NCBI GenBank assembly: GCA_949825025.1
Contig: OX463787.1
Span: 3,038,001 to 3,102,000, forward strand
DNA from: Siphlonurus alternatus
Taxonomy: Eukaryota > Arthropoda > Insecta > Ephemeroptera > Siphlonuridae
Reading direction: 5' to 3'
DNA: 64,000 nucleotides
Shown in pieces: positions 1 to 10,392 of this stretch (within the stretch, counting starts at the first letter, position 1; each line of letters opens with the position of its first letter). The notes beneath the pieces are model-generated. The model did no database searches and was not told the origin of the DNA. It saw only the letters and a program-made list of their open reading frames with translations. The translations under genes and the position numbers were made by a program.

Positions 1-325
1 GTTTGAAGAATAAAATCTATTTTGACATGTCAAAAATGTTTTAAATCGATAACATTTCAAGTAAGACTGTGAAAAGGAAATAACACTAAACTTTTAGACA
101 CTTACTTTTTGATGATGTTTGTACTTTTATTGACTATTTATTCAGTACTAAATTTGTACTAAAAAGTACTGAAAATAAAGTTTAATTAGCCCATTTAATG
201 TACTGAAACCTAAAAAGTCCTTACTACACAAGGTAAAATAATTGTACTGAAATCGAATTCAGCATCTAATATTAGTTTAGAGTGAAAACTCCAAATCAAA
301 TGAATCACTCTGATTTTTGTCACAG

Positions 326-2979
326 GTTGACCGATTTGGTATCCATCCTAACTGGGTACCTCCAAATAAAACTAGAGACCACGACATAGCGGTGTTGTTT
401 ATGAGTGAAAATGTCAACTTTAGTAATCTTATCTACCCAGTTTGTCTTTGGAACCCGGCCACCCGCAATGTATCAGCTGGAACAATTGGATCGGTATGTA
501 GAAAAAAAATTACTTCTCTTTTATTTCATAGAACTGGACACCTGCTTAAATTTTTTTATTGCAGAAAATGAATAGATGATGCCAAGTTATGTACGTTAAA
601 TTTTTTTTTTTTTAGTCCAAGATTTATTTTTAAAAAATTATTGAAATTGCAGCCACACCCCTTAATGGCGTCAATGTAGGCGTTTAGGCCCTGTTTTTTT
701 TATGAAGGATCCAGGGGTGCCAACATAATTTGCAGAACTTTTAATAGTTTTTGTAACAAGTTGCTGGTCTAAAAAGAATCTTAAAAATATTGTAGTAACA
801 AACATAATTTGGTACCTTCTATTTTTTTTTTTTGTAATGCAGGTCCTCCATTTATTAATTTATTTTTTTTATTTTTTCCTTTCTTACACATTCAATAAAG
901 TGCTACAAAATGCTGTGAAATTAAACAATTCTGGAACAGAGTCTTAAAAATATATGCAAGATTGAGAAAGATTTTGCATGATTCTGACGTCCCTTGCATT
1001 AAAATATTTTTTGTTTCTGATTGCTCCCAATGAATTAATATTTATAATAAATACGATAAAAATTATTAACATCAATTAATAAAAACATAATTTATTTAAT
1101 GGAGTATTGACCTCAATTTTTTTATTGCAGAAATGGATAGAGGGTGAAAAGTTATGCTTCCCTGATTTTTTTCAGATTTTTTAGAGCCCGGGAACTATTT
1201 TTAAAAAATTATTAAAAGTTATTTTTGTGACGTCATGAGACGCCGCTCCTTAAGAAAAAGATAGGACTTGCCGCCGCGTGACGTCACAAAAAGGACTTTC
1301 AATAATTTTTTAAAAATACTTCCCGGGCTCTAAAAAATCTGAAAAAAATCAGGGTAGCATAACTTTGCACGCTCTATCCATTTCTGCAATAAAAAAATTT
1401 GAGGACAAAACTTCATTGATATCAAAACCTCAGTGTTAAATATAATAGCCAATAACAAGAGAATTTAAAATTATACCAATTTATGATTTGAAAGTTTCAA
1501 CTTCATTGTATAATAAATTTATTATATCTCAATATTTTCATAAGGCTTGCAATAAAAATGACACATATACACTGAATGTTTTAATTTTTAATTTAATAAC
1601 ACCTCCATTATATTAATTATAATAATATTATAATAAAATTATGGAGTGTGCATAACATATTTTAAGTCCTGATTTTAATAATTACTTTAGTTCACAATTT
1701 TTCAATATTTAAATATGAGCCTTAAATTTAATATGTTGTTAATAATTTATTATTGCTTATTAATATAAAAAGGAGTCAAATTGTTCGTATTATATAATAA
1801 TTTAATTAATTTCCTCTGAATTTGTAGGTTGTAGGCTGGGGACTTACGGAGGACAAAGAACTAGCTGACACGCCGATGCTCGTGGAAATGCCGTTAGTAA
1901 CAAACGAGGATTGCAAGAACAGTAACGTCCTATTTGAAGATCTCGTCACGGACTTTAACTTCTGTGCGGGGAATCGAAATGGTGAGTACCAAATGAACAA
2001 AAACATCATTTGTTGTTAAAGGAGACAGGAATAATAATAAAAGACTCCTTTAATCCTAATTACAATGGACATGGTTAATTAAAGTTAGATGACAAAGAAA
2101 TTTCACGTCCAAGATAACTTAGTTAAACTGAGGAAACTTTGAAAACTGAGACAGAATGGTCGGTAATGCCACCAATGTTATAAAAATAATATCTTCTTTA
2201 AACTTTTAGAGATGTAATATTTAAATAAAAAGTATGTATTATTGTTATATATTATATATACATTATAATTATATATTTCTTTTTATTATAATTATATTTG
2301 TATATTTATAATTCAAGACTTAAATGGGACTTAAATAGGGTCTTCAGACTTTGTGAATGCCCCATATCATTTTCACGTATTAGACACTATTATACGTATT
2401 GAAGTTATTATTTTACAAATGCACCAAACCCCATTAACTTCCCTTGACACTGTCTTTTTCTCTTAACCTTTATATATAATTATATATATGCCATAATAAT
2501 TACTGTTGCAAAAACCCAAGTTGTCATTTTGTGTTGTCAATATTTTTCAGATTTATTTTATCTCTCTAACATTCCGAAAATTCTTGATGAAAAACACTGT
2601 GACGTCATAGTCATGCAAATATTTAACACACGAGCATACTGACAAACTTTACATGACTATGACGTCACAGCTCCTTTCCTTTACACAACTAACGGTCCTT
2701 TATAATAAAAATGACAATTTCTATTTAATTTTTTTTAATCTCATGTGGCCCTTGACACTGATTTAAATTTCAGGTTCAGGCCCTTGTAATGGTGACAGTG
2801 GGGGAGGAATGTTCGTACCTGAACCTTCACCCTTGGGAGGAAGTCGCTGGGTGTTGCGAGGTATCGTCAGTCGCTCTCTTCTGTTCGGGAGAAGTTGCGA
2901 TCTCAGGAATTACGTCATCTTCACCGACATGACCAAGTTCTTCGACTGGGTCATCCAGGTCATCGAAAATAACAGCTGA
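326..2979 (+). CDS. Secreted S1 serine protease, gd/ModSP-like, C-terminal exons (5' end outside window)
   Basis: Three coding exons: 326-493 (phase 0, acceptor TTGTCACAG, donor GTATGT), 1828-1981 (acceptor TTTGTAG, donor GTGAGT) and 2774-2979, stop TGA. They join in one frame to give about 176 residues. Visible S1 chymotrypsin-fold landmarks are DHDIAVL (catalytic Asp102 loop), VVGWG, FCAG and CNGDSGGG (nucleophile Ser195). The His57 exon must lie upstream of the window. The residue at position 189 is Gly (sequence GSGPCNGDSGGG), not the Asp of trypsins, and SGGG replaces SGGP. This, with LRGIVS and NYVIFTDMTKFFDWV near the end, resembles arthropod gastrulation-defective and modular serine proteases, which start extracellular zymogen cascades in dorsoventral patterning or immunity. 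The family call is from motif memory. Both introns hold repeats (a MITE at 1098-1418, a foldback at 2597-2670). Confidence 0.85.
494..1827. other. Protease intron: AT-rich, with one degenerate and one clear MITE
   Basis: An intron by its GTATGT and TTTGTAG borders. It holds a badly decayed family-A MITE at about 550-845 (edges only by similarity to TATTGCAGAAATGGATAGAGG) and a full-length copy at 1098-1418. The rest is AT-rich without other recognisable content. Confidence 0.6.
1098..1418. mobile_element. Family-A foldback MITE
   Basis: About 320 bp, nearly one long inverted repeat. The left arm begins AATGGAGTATTGACCTCAA, continues through ATTGCAGAAATGGATAGAGG, and the right arm is its complement. 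A GACGTCA-type site sits in each arm around the centre of symmetry. No coding capacity. The same family occurs at least eight more times in this window. Confidence 0.85.
2597..2670. repeat. Small foldback in the second protease intron
   Basis: Perfect 19-bp arms CTGTGACGTCATAGTCATG (2597-2615) and their complement (2652-2670) around a loop of about 36 bp. Each arm contains the CRE palindrome TGACGTCA. It is related in style, not in arm sequence, to the family-A MITEs. Confidence 0.75.
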
Positions 2980-3061
2980 TTTTCTTGATGTTAATTTTGT
3001 TTAAAGTTTGGTCCATAATGTTTGCAATTATGCTTGATTTTGGCTTGATTACGAAGAATTT

Positions 3062-3195
3062 AAGCCAGGTTTCTAGTCACGTACATCATGCATGCAGCTT
3101 AAACCACGTTTAACTATAACTGTTTTACGTGTTAAGCCACCTTAAGTTAAACGTGGTTAGAAACCTGGCTAATTGCTCCGTGAATTGCGTTCAAT
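3062..3195. mobile_element. Family-B foldback MITE in the protease 3' UTR
   Basis: Inverted repeat built on AGCCAGGTTTCTAG and AAACGTGGTTAGAAACCTGGCT, with the central TAACTGTTTTACGTGTTAA typical of the family. The right end keeps GCTCCGTGAATTGCG; the left end is degraded. Other copies lie at 7938-8096, 41225-41375 and 53673-53812. Confidence 0.75.
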
Positions 3196-3280
3196 ATGTA
3201 TCAAATCATGTGAAATCTTTAGTTACAAATTTTATTGCAATATTGCATATTATTTTTCTTTACAAGAAAAATTGGTTCCT

Positions 3281-3286
3281 AATAAA
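3281..3286 (+). promoter_or_regulatory. Poly(A) signal AATAAA of the serine protease gene
   Basis: A canonical AATAAA lies about 300 bp after the protease stop codon. The intervening 3' UTR contains a family-B foldback MITE (about 3062-3195), so the transcript would carry its hairpin. Confidence 0.6.
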
Positions 3287-3345
3287 GCTTCTTTCCCTGT
3301 AGAAACCAACTTAAACACTTCTAATGCATCTTTGTATTTTCCTTA

Positions 3346-3775
3346 ATTTTTAATTTTAACAGCAAAATTATGCATTCTATTTAGAAAATTAGAAGCTTCA
3401 GTTGCAAAAATTTGATTATATGTGTTTAGTATAACAATATTTTGTTTGAGTTGAGAAATTTTACGTTTATCCCTTGAGGAAATTAATTCACAATTTGATT
3501 GTCTTGATTCTAGTTCTCTATTTGTAACACCACACTGCTGCAAATTTACTGTAGAATTTTTTTAAAATTTTACACATATCCAAATCTGATGCAATTTTGT
3601 CAATTTTATTAGTAAACTCTAATATTTTATTACTTTTTCTGATTGATGGTAGATATTTTGATTATGACAATTATCTTTAGATTTCTTTAAAATCAACTTC
3701 ACTTGCTAATTGCCGCCTTAAATTTTTCTCAGCTGTTAATTCCTCTCTTACTTTCAAGAGCGTTCAGTATACATT

Positions 3776-3808
<33 letters not shown>

Positions 3809-3892
3809 GGATACACCCCTAAGAGCTAATTCTTTCTGTAATTCATCCAGTTGTGACACGTTGCTACTAAACGAAGTATTTTCTGCATCCTA
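3346..3892 (-). pseudogene. Broken coiled-coil gene remnant
   Basis: Read on the minus strand, three stretches look like lysine/glutamate/leucine-rich coiled coil: one starting at 3892 after a TTCTAG acceptor (contains SQLDELQKELALR), one at about 3755-3670 (EELTAEKNLRRQLASEV), and an open 66-codon stretch at 3543-3343 (CGVTNRELESRQSN, SSRDKRKISQLKQN). They lie in different frames, split by stops and by a poly(T)/retroelement tail at 3778-3832. I read this as a decayed gene or retrocopy. The parent is not recognised. A live gene using only the first stretch cannot be excluded. Confidence 0.35.
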
Positions 3893-3999
3893 GAAATGGA
3901 AATCATGTTTAAAAAAAATGTAAAAAACAAACATGTATACTTTTTGTGTTAATGCAGTATTTCTTTAAGTAAATTATGAGTAATATCAATCGGATTAAG

Positions 4000-4340
4000 A
4001 ATGGAGTATCGACCTCAATTTTTTTTTATTGCAGAAATGAATAGAGGGTGCAAAGTTATTCTACCCTGATTTTTTTTTTTTCAGATTTTTTACAGCCCCG
4101 GAAGTATTTTTAAAAAAATTGTTGAAAGTTCTTTTTGTGACGTTACGAGGCGCCTCTCCTTAAGAAAAGGATAGGACTTGCCGCCGCGTGACGTCACAAA
4201 AAGAACTTTCAATAATTGTTTAAAAATACTTCCAGAGCTGTAAATTGCTGTAAAAAAATATGAAAAAAAAATCAAGGTAGCATAATTTTGCACCCTCTAT
4301 CCATTTCTGAAATAAAAAAATTTGAGGTTGATACTCCATT
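4000..4340. mobile_element. Family-A foldback MITE
   Basis: Ends AATGGAGTATCGACCTCAA and its complement ending GATACTCCATT. Internal arms match the other copies (ATTGCAGAAATGAATAGAGG, AGGACTTGCCGCCGCGTGACG). Open frames on the minus strand here are only arms of this element. Confidence 0.85.
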
Positions 4341-4510
4341 AATTGTCCAGTACTCACACAATAATATTTATTAGCAGACATTTGTGCATTAAGTGTGTTA
4401 AAATTAAAAATAAAGTATAATACAATAAAGAAATAGTATATTAATAAAATTGATGATGTCAAGGGATAATATAGTACAATAAAACTTCCAATATATAATA
4501 TATAGTTGAA

Positions 4511-4641
4511 TGTATTATTTATTTCACTTTTCGGATTTTTACCTTTTGCCGGTGTTCGATGTAATCCTTCTGTATGTAGTATGTTGCGATGGTCACTTAG
4601 TGTTCGTGCACTAATCCGAAAAGTTAAATAAATAATACAAT
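4511..4641. repeat. Foldback element with TTCGGATT arms
   Basis: Arms TGTATTATTTATTTCACTTT followed by TCGGATT on the left, and the complement AATCCGAAAAGTTAAATAAA continuing to ATAATACA on the right. About 70 bp of non-palindromic DNA lies between. Looks like a single-copy MITE in this window. Confidence 0.65.
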
Positions 4642-5365
4642 TAATATGAATACCCTTTGCACGAAAAAGTTATTTACTAATAATATATAGTGTCAAAAGA
4701 TGTGGAAACATTATCATTGACTCTTTTTGTTTCCATGCAAGTTTTTTTATTTTTATTTTTAGATATGATAATTTTATTTCTTCAATATAATCAGCAATTA
4801 CAAATATAGTGTAAATTTTGAAAGTATAAGTTATTTATTAATATATTAACTAGTTTGGTTCTAGTTACGAATTCTACGTATTATTATTTTATTGTCAAAG
4901 ACTATAATATAAACTAGTATATAGGCTTTGGTTATTATCCTACACCAATAACGCAATTGATTGGTTAAATTGAATATAACGAAGAAAGAAATAACGATGA
5001 TAAATTAATAATTTAAAAGAGAATGATACCTAACATTTTATGATAATTGAGAGTACATGGGCAGAGAAAGCTTTCAAGGTCACTTTTTTAGGGCCTAAAA
5101 AGGGCGTGGCTTTGAACCCGAGCTCAGTAAAACTTATTTAGTAGCACTTCGTGACCTCTAAAAAATCATGAAAAATTTATCCCTCTATCAATCTCTGCAT
5201 TATTATTTTTTTTTCTTAGGTCTGTATTTCATTTTATCAATAAAATTATAACATAAATATTACAAAAATAATAATGAAATATTAAACATTTATGAAAATA
5301 TCTATTTGGCTAAATATGAGACAGGTAGGGACATTGCTCCTACAGTGGTTGATGTTCGATCTTAC

Positions 5366-5428
5366 CTGCGAGCTGGAGCGTCCACAGAGAAGAATTGTGA
5401 CGGAGAGAAGGGATATAAAATCCGCCAT
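5366..5428 (-). CDS. Possible first coding exon with a signal peptide
   Basis: ATG at 5428 in the context AGAAATGG opens 21 codons (MADFISLLSVTILLCGRSSS plus Q). They form a textbook short signal peptide, hydrophobic core then small polar residues, and end exactly at a phase-0 donor GTAAGA (5365-5360). An acceptor-like TTTGCAG lies just upstream (about 5446). The next phase-0 minus-strand acceptor with open sequence is at 3892, which would give a peptide of about 49 residues, but that join is only a guess. The downstream exon may lie elsewhere or the gene may be dead. Confidence 0.3.
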
Positions 5429-6023
5429 TTCTGCTGCAGAATCTCCCTGCAAATATTTTACCAAATATTACAAGTTGATAATTTAAAAAAGGCACCTAAC
5501 TTTTCAAGATTTAATTTATATATATTATACTTATATCTATTATGATATTTTTGCTTTTAAATTTTTATTAAGATAAATTAATATTTATTATCAAAGTTTG
5601 AACTTCATTTAATTAAATAGTAAAATTTCAAAATGATAATTCCATCTTCATTGTAAAAGCTAAAAACAAATAAAATTAATAAAATGATAATTATATGAAA
5701 ATAAATTAAATGATAATACAATTTCATTGTTGTCTAGAGAGTGACCTTGAGTCAGTAACTTAGCCTAAACACAATTAAGGGTAAGGTAACACGCCCAATG
5801 TTAAAAAAAAAAAAATCCCACACATGAAAATTATGAAAAACAATTAAAATGTTCTCCTCTACATCCGCTATCAGTAGTTAATTAAGTTGATTTTTTATCG
5901 TTTAAATTTTTGCAAATCTATGATCTATCAAGCTACTACCGTCACTACACATTACTGCAGTTTGAAATAGAAACACAAAACAATTATTTATTTGTTCACC
6001 ATTTTATTTATTTATTTTTTTTT
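5429..6023. other. Intergenic, with half of a TTAA-type MITE
   Basis: AT-rich DNA. At 5774 a left terminus TTAAGGGTAAGGTAACACGC begins, matching the family-D element at 35110-35464, and continues to about 5960 without its right arm. Nothing else is recognised. Confidence 0.5.
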
Positions 6024-6761
6024 TTTTACAAGGATACACCCCTAAGAGCTTACAGCTCACGGCGGGGTACTGGGTAGTGCCGGATATTCTCTAATTATTT
6101 TTCATACAAATATAAAGATCAAATCAGTTTAGTTTAAACAAAATTGAAGCACCCCCTTAATAGCTGTGACCCTATTTTTTTTAGTTTCTCTTGAGCAGTT
6201 TTGTTGCTAAAATTATTATATTTTATTGTTTTGATGAACATTGTTATGATGTTAATTTATACATATTTCTGAAAATGTAATTTAAAAAAATGGTAATTTA
6301 TAAAATATATAATGATGCAGTAATTAACTGGAAGCTTACAAAACATAAAGAATTTTCTACAAATTACTTGACATTCGTAAAATGAAAGTAAAAATGAAAT
6401 TGATTTAATTTATTAAAAAACTGCAGTGCTTGGCGCTTTACGCCTGAAATATCTGCAACTTATTCAGTAAGTAGAAACATCTGCCATCTAGTGTTAAAGT
6501 ATTGAACTACACTTTTGGAATAAAGTACGCAGCTGCCATCTAGCGACAACTCTATGCATTGTGTTGATTTTCATGGCAATCGGTTGGGGGGTATTTTTTT
6601 TTATGATTATTATTTTGTAATTTGAATTTTTATGTTGCTAACTAACAATATAGCAAAAAAATATTTTTTTTTTAGAATTTTTACTATCTGAACATTTTTA
6701 TAATGTGTGTTAAGAAGTGTCATTCTTCGCTATAATATGTTAGGGGTGTATCCTTGTAAAA
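6024..6761. mobile_element. Pair of inverted retroelement 3' tails
   Basis: On the minus strand, 6110-6024 reads ACCCCGCCGTGAGCTGTAAG, then GGGGTGTATCCTTGTAA and poly(A). On the plus strand, 6740-6761 repeats TTAGGGGTGTATCCTTGTAA. A third tail lies at 3804-3832 next to a poly(T) run. The common 3' end plus A-tail points to a non-LTR or SINE family, not a DNA transposon, although the inverted ends mimic terminal repeats. The 630 bp between is AT-rich except for the CTCF-like motifs described separately. Confidence 0.45.
6481..6546 (-). promoter_or_regulatory. Two CTCF-like motifs
   Basis: CTGCCATCTAGTGT (6481-6494) and CTGCCATCTAGCGA (6533-6546), read on the minus strand, give ACACTAGATGGCAG and TCGCTAGATGGCAG. 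By eye these match 13 and 12 of the 14 positions of the CTCF core CCASYAGRKGGCRS. They point the same way, 52 bp apart. Whether they bind is unknown. Confidence 0.35.
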
Positions 6762-6942
6762 TATATATATATAATATATATATATATATGTATATATATA
6801 AAAATATATATATAAGAAAATATAATATATCATATAAAATTAGTTTTTCTTCGTTCTTTTAATAATATTTATAGAAAATATAATTCCAACTAGGCTGGTG
6901 CCAGGGTTCATATACTTTATAACTCCAGTAACTACCTTATTG

Positions 6943-7327
6943 TTTTTTTGTTTTTTTTTTGTTTTTTTTTACAGCTTACGGCGGGGTATATATATATAGG
7001 GATAAGGTAGGGAACGTATGGCCTGTTACGCGTCCCACAGCATTTACTGAGATGAGACTGAGGGAACCGTGGAAAACCTCAGTCAGGACGGAAACCTCTA
7101 TTTTTTCTCAATAGACCAAAGCGATGTCCAAAGCCTGGGGAACCACACACAAGTGCATCGCTGCACTGGGTGGAAAGCGAGACGAATTTACCTCAGGGAG
7201 GGAGCAGCGTAATTTTTACTTGAAACGGTCACCCATCTAAGTACTATATAACAACGCTCGACGTAGCCTGACTTCAGTGATCTAACGAGAACCGCGGTCA
7301 TTGCACTGCACCACGCTCGGTGTATAT
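6943..7327 (-). mobile_element. 5S rRNA-derived SINE with A-rich tail
   Basis: The minus strand reads TCGTTAGATCACTGAAGTCA, GGCTACGTCGAGCG, then TAGTACTTAGATGGGTGACC, clearly the internal promoter half of 5S rRNA. A tRNA-free body follows, including GAGGTTTTCCACGGTTCCCT. It ends TACCCCGCCGTAAGCTGTAA and an A-rich tail (6943-6970 region). The tail shares ACCCCGCCGTRAGCTGTAA with the retroelement tail at 6024-6110. This is a SINE3-like element transcribed by Pol III, not a functional 5S gene, because the 5S 5' half is missing. Confidence 0.8.
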
Positions 7328-7820
7328 ATCGTTCCCTAGCTCGTCAGCAATAATGAGCTTTTTTATATATACTTATTTTTTAAGCTCATAATTGCACTCA
7401 ATCATCTGATATAGCTCATTAATGAATATATAATATATTTATTTAAAACACTTTAAATATTACATAGGTATTATACGAGAGATTATAATATATAACAAAA
7501 TATATAGATTTTATATTATAGTTGCTACACTATAATATTAAAAGGACCTCTTTTTACCATTATTTTTTTATCACATTAGCAAACAGTAAGAAATAAAAGC
7601 TGCATCTCCATTTCTAGTCCCAGAATTCCACCAACACACGAGGGAGTCCTGCAGTCCATTACCACACTTGTAACTCTCCTGCAGTAAAAAAAAAAACATG
7701 CCAAGTCGCTCCCTTGCGAGCGATCGTGACCCAAATACAAAAAAAAAAGAAAAAAAAAACTCGCAAAAGGTCTCTCCTTTCACAAATTATCGTCAAGTTA
7801 TATCAATTGCTGAACACAAG
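7328..7820. other. Intergenic, low-complexity and dispersed repeat
   Basis: AT-rich. At about 7700-7790 a segment with CGTGACCCAAATACAAAA resembles 9440-9510 (TGTGACCCACAAACACAAAA), so it is a dispersed repeat. An acceptor-preceded open stretch on the minus strand (7686-7571) was considered as an exon, but nothing around it supports that. Confidence 0.4.
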
Positions 7821-8254
7821 TTAGTTGAAAAATTACGTCTTCAGCTCATCCTTTACAAGTCTATAAGCCTAATCTCTTTACCTCAAAATCAAATCTTATT
7901 TCTTCTTCGCTCAAAGTGAGGATGAAATGAAAACAATGAGCGCGATTCACTAAGCATTTAGCCAGGTTTCTAACCTCGTTTAACTTAACCACGTTTAACT
8001 AGGTGGTTTAACACGTAAAATAGGTATAGTTAAACGTGGTTAAGCTAAATTTAACGTGGTTAGAAACCTGGCTATCTGCTTCATGAATCGCACCCAATAT
8101 TTCAAACATTTTAAGCTGAATAATTGGAAAAAAATATACGTATGTCTTTTTCTCTCTTTTTTCCTCTAAAATGGTGTAAAATAAGAGAAAATTAGACGAA
8201 AGGATCCGCGAAAGCTTAATAGAGAATAAAAGATGAAATTGATTTCAACTTGGG
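7821..8254. mobile_element. Family-C repeat interrupted by a family-B MITE
   Basis: Family C begins GTTGAAAAATTACGTCTTCA and ends TTTCAACTTGGG, with TTCGCTCAAAGTGAGGATGA inside. Related copies lie at 35845-36084, 38790-39016 (inverted), 39661-39900 and 41489-41714. Here a complete family-B foldback (7938-8096) splits it between GAAAACAAT and AATATTTCAAAC, so B inserted after C. Confidence 0.7.
7938..8096. mobile_element. Family-B foldback MITE, nested
   Basis: Ends GCGCGATTCACTAAGCA and its near complement TGCTTCATGAATCGCACCC, with long arms containing TAGCCAGGTTTCTAACC and AACGTGGTTAGAAACCTGG. It lies inside a family-C repeat. Confidence 0.8.
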
Positions 8255-9846
8255 CAAATAGTAGAGTTGCTGTGTACAAAATTATGCATTAAATATTTTA
8301 TTTTGAAATATTTAATAATTGTAATTATGTCTGCCTGTAATTCAAGAGGGAGTATTAGAAAAATAAATGTTTGAAATTTTAAATGCAGATCAATTACAAT
8401 AAAATTATTATTTATGGAGTAGTAATAAAATGAAATTTAATAAATAATAATGTATTGGATTCAATAAGCAAATAAATAAACCAATAAACTTATGGTCCAA
8501 GACATTTTGGAAAAAAAAAAAATAGAAAACAAAATTTTTGATACTAAAAATAAGTTCAAGTAATTAATATTAATTGACTATAAATTCAAAAAATATATGT
8601 AAAAAATTTGCTACTTAAGCTAAAATTATTATAAATTAAATTATTTTATTATATTCCATCACTATAACATCTTCAGGAAAAAAGGAGGGAGGGAAGTAAG
8701 GGCTTTAATTTTATAAATTTTAATTGTTTTCCTGTTTGTATAATATTACATTCGATGAAAAAAAAAAAAAAAAAGAAAAACATCCAATATTAAGCTAGCT
8801 CACATGAATTCTTTCTTACATACTATTATTTGTGTGCTATATTAAATTACTTTTCTTGTTATTTTCATTTCTTTTATTTAATTCTCAATTTTCTATCATT
8901 ATAATATTAAATTATAATAAAGCATCCAATTTTTCTCATGACATACTATATAACACAAAAATATATATTATTTCTTTTACGAGCTTCACGTACTAAAAGT
9001 ATGTTCACTTTTTTAGACGTCAAGTCTATATATACAATAAGGAATAAGAATCTAACTTTCAATTTATTTTTCTAGACAAAGATGACAAGAATGAAATTGT
9101 TTTGAACTTGATGAAATTTTATTTTCGTTTCTCAATTTTTGAGATATTGCTAAATTTGTTTTTCGTTAAAACGTTTCATTTTTCTACAATAATGTTTATA
9201 ATTTTATCATCTATAACATAATTAATGTAGATTTTTATTGTGAAATAAGAATATAGTAAATTTAAATGCATGTTAGATAAAGTTAAAATTAATAAAAAAA
9301 AAATGTTTTTTTTTTCTTATAGTTTCAAACAGTATCATAAAAACACCATCCATATTTCGTTTATTTGCGTATAAAATGTTTATGGTCGGCTAGAGAGAAG
9401 CCAAAAGCTACGCAACAAACCCTCGTTTTATTATTAAAGTAATCCCTGGGGCATCGAATGTGACCCACAAACACAAAAAGGCTTTCTTGTCACAAATTAT
9501 CATCTTTTGTGACTTCATGTTTAAATATATACATAAATTAAGTTTAAAGTCCCAAAGGAAATGTTCTAAAAGCTGAATATAATAAAGCTCCTGTTTTATC
9601 TTCGTTTTATAGTGAAAATTTGAAAATTTAATGCTTGAAAAGTATACTTCATGAACATTAATTATAAAAAAAAATATTTTAGTTATGAGTCTTTAATTTA
9701 CACATATTTAATTAATTGAATCAACTACAAAATTAATATCCTTCCGGGGCAGTGTGGATTCAGCATACCTTTGCAATAAAGATGGACCTTGCAGGCTTGC
9801 CTATTTCAACGCTAATAATATTTTAGAAATTAATTATGAAAAAAGT
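8255..9846. other. AT-rich intergenic stretch
   Basis: No gene, RNA or clear element seen apart from short A/T homopolymers (for example 8757-8774) and the dispersed repeat at about 9380-9510. Confidence 0.5.
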
Positions 9847-10044
9847 CGACATAGAAGGTTTAGTAGCCAGTTCAATGGACTCCTGACGACAAGCTGGTTC
9901 CATTGGACTGGCTACTGAATCGCCTATGACAATTTATTCCATCGATAACAAAGAAAGAGTCATCATAGAAGGTTCAGTAGCCAGTCCAATCGACTCCTGA
10001 CAACGAGCTGGTTCCATTAGACTGGCTACTGAACCTTCTATGAC
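9847..10044. ncRNA. Two tandem miRNA-like hairpins (or a duplicated foldback)
   Basis: Two hairpins lie 113 bp apart: 9847-9930 and 9964-10044. Each has arms of about 35 nt built on AGTAGCCAGTCCAATGGA and its complement TCCATTGGACTGGCTACTGA, a loop of about 15-20 nt with GACGACAAGCT or GACAACGAGCT, and base AAGGTT...CTATGAC. Arms pair with a few mismatches that differ between copies. Length and shape suit pre-miRNAs. A small MITE duplicated in tandem would look the same. Confidence 0.35.
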
Positions 10045-10317
10045 AATTTCTTCCATGGTAAAATAAATTGGTGAAAGACTGAAATTCAACATCTATACTG
10101 CCTCTAGGATACAAAAGGAATCTAAAATTGAACTGACTGTATCATCACAATGTTTATTTATATAGTTACATAAATTTCATGTAAATTTATTCTGTGAATA
10201 TTTTATGTAACTTTCTTTACCAATGATGGTTCCGTTTAAAGTAGAGAAGGGAGTTATATATGTAAAAAATTATTATATATTATACAAAAATATATACTAC
10301 AAACGATGAAAATACAT

Positions 10318-10342
10318 GCAGAGAGAGAGATGGAGAGAGAGA

Positions 10343-10388
<46 letters not shown>
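10318..10388. repeat. (GA)n microsatellite
   Basis: Nearly pure GAGAGA tract with a few TG/GG interruptions. The reading frame across it is an artefact of the repeat. Confidence 0.95.

Positions 10389-10389
<1 letters not shown>

Positions 10390-10392
<3 letters not shown>

Noticed and set aside
6024..6761. DNA transposon with 22-bp terminal inverted repeats (TTTTACAAGG..)
   Set aside because: The ends are followed by A-rich tails and recur singly at 3804, which fits two inverted retroelement tails better than one transposon. Not fully excluded.
7205..7325. Functional 5S rRNA gene
   Set aside because: Only the 3' internal-promoter half matches, and it is fused to an unrelated body with an A-tail, so it is a SINE.
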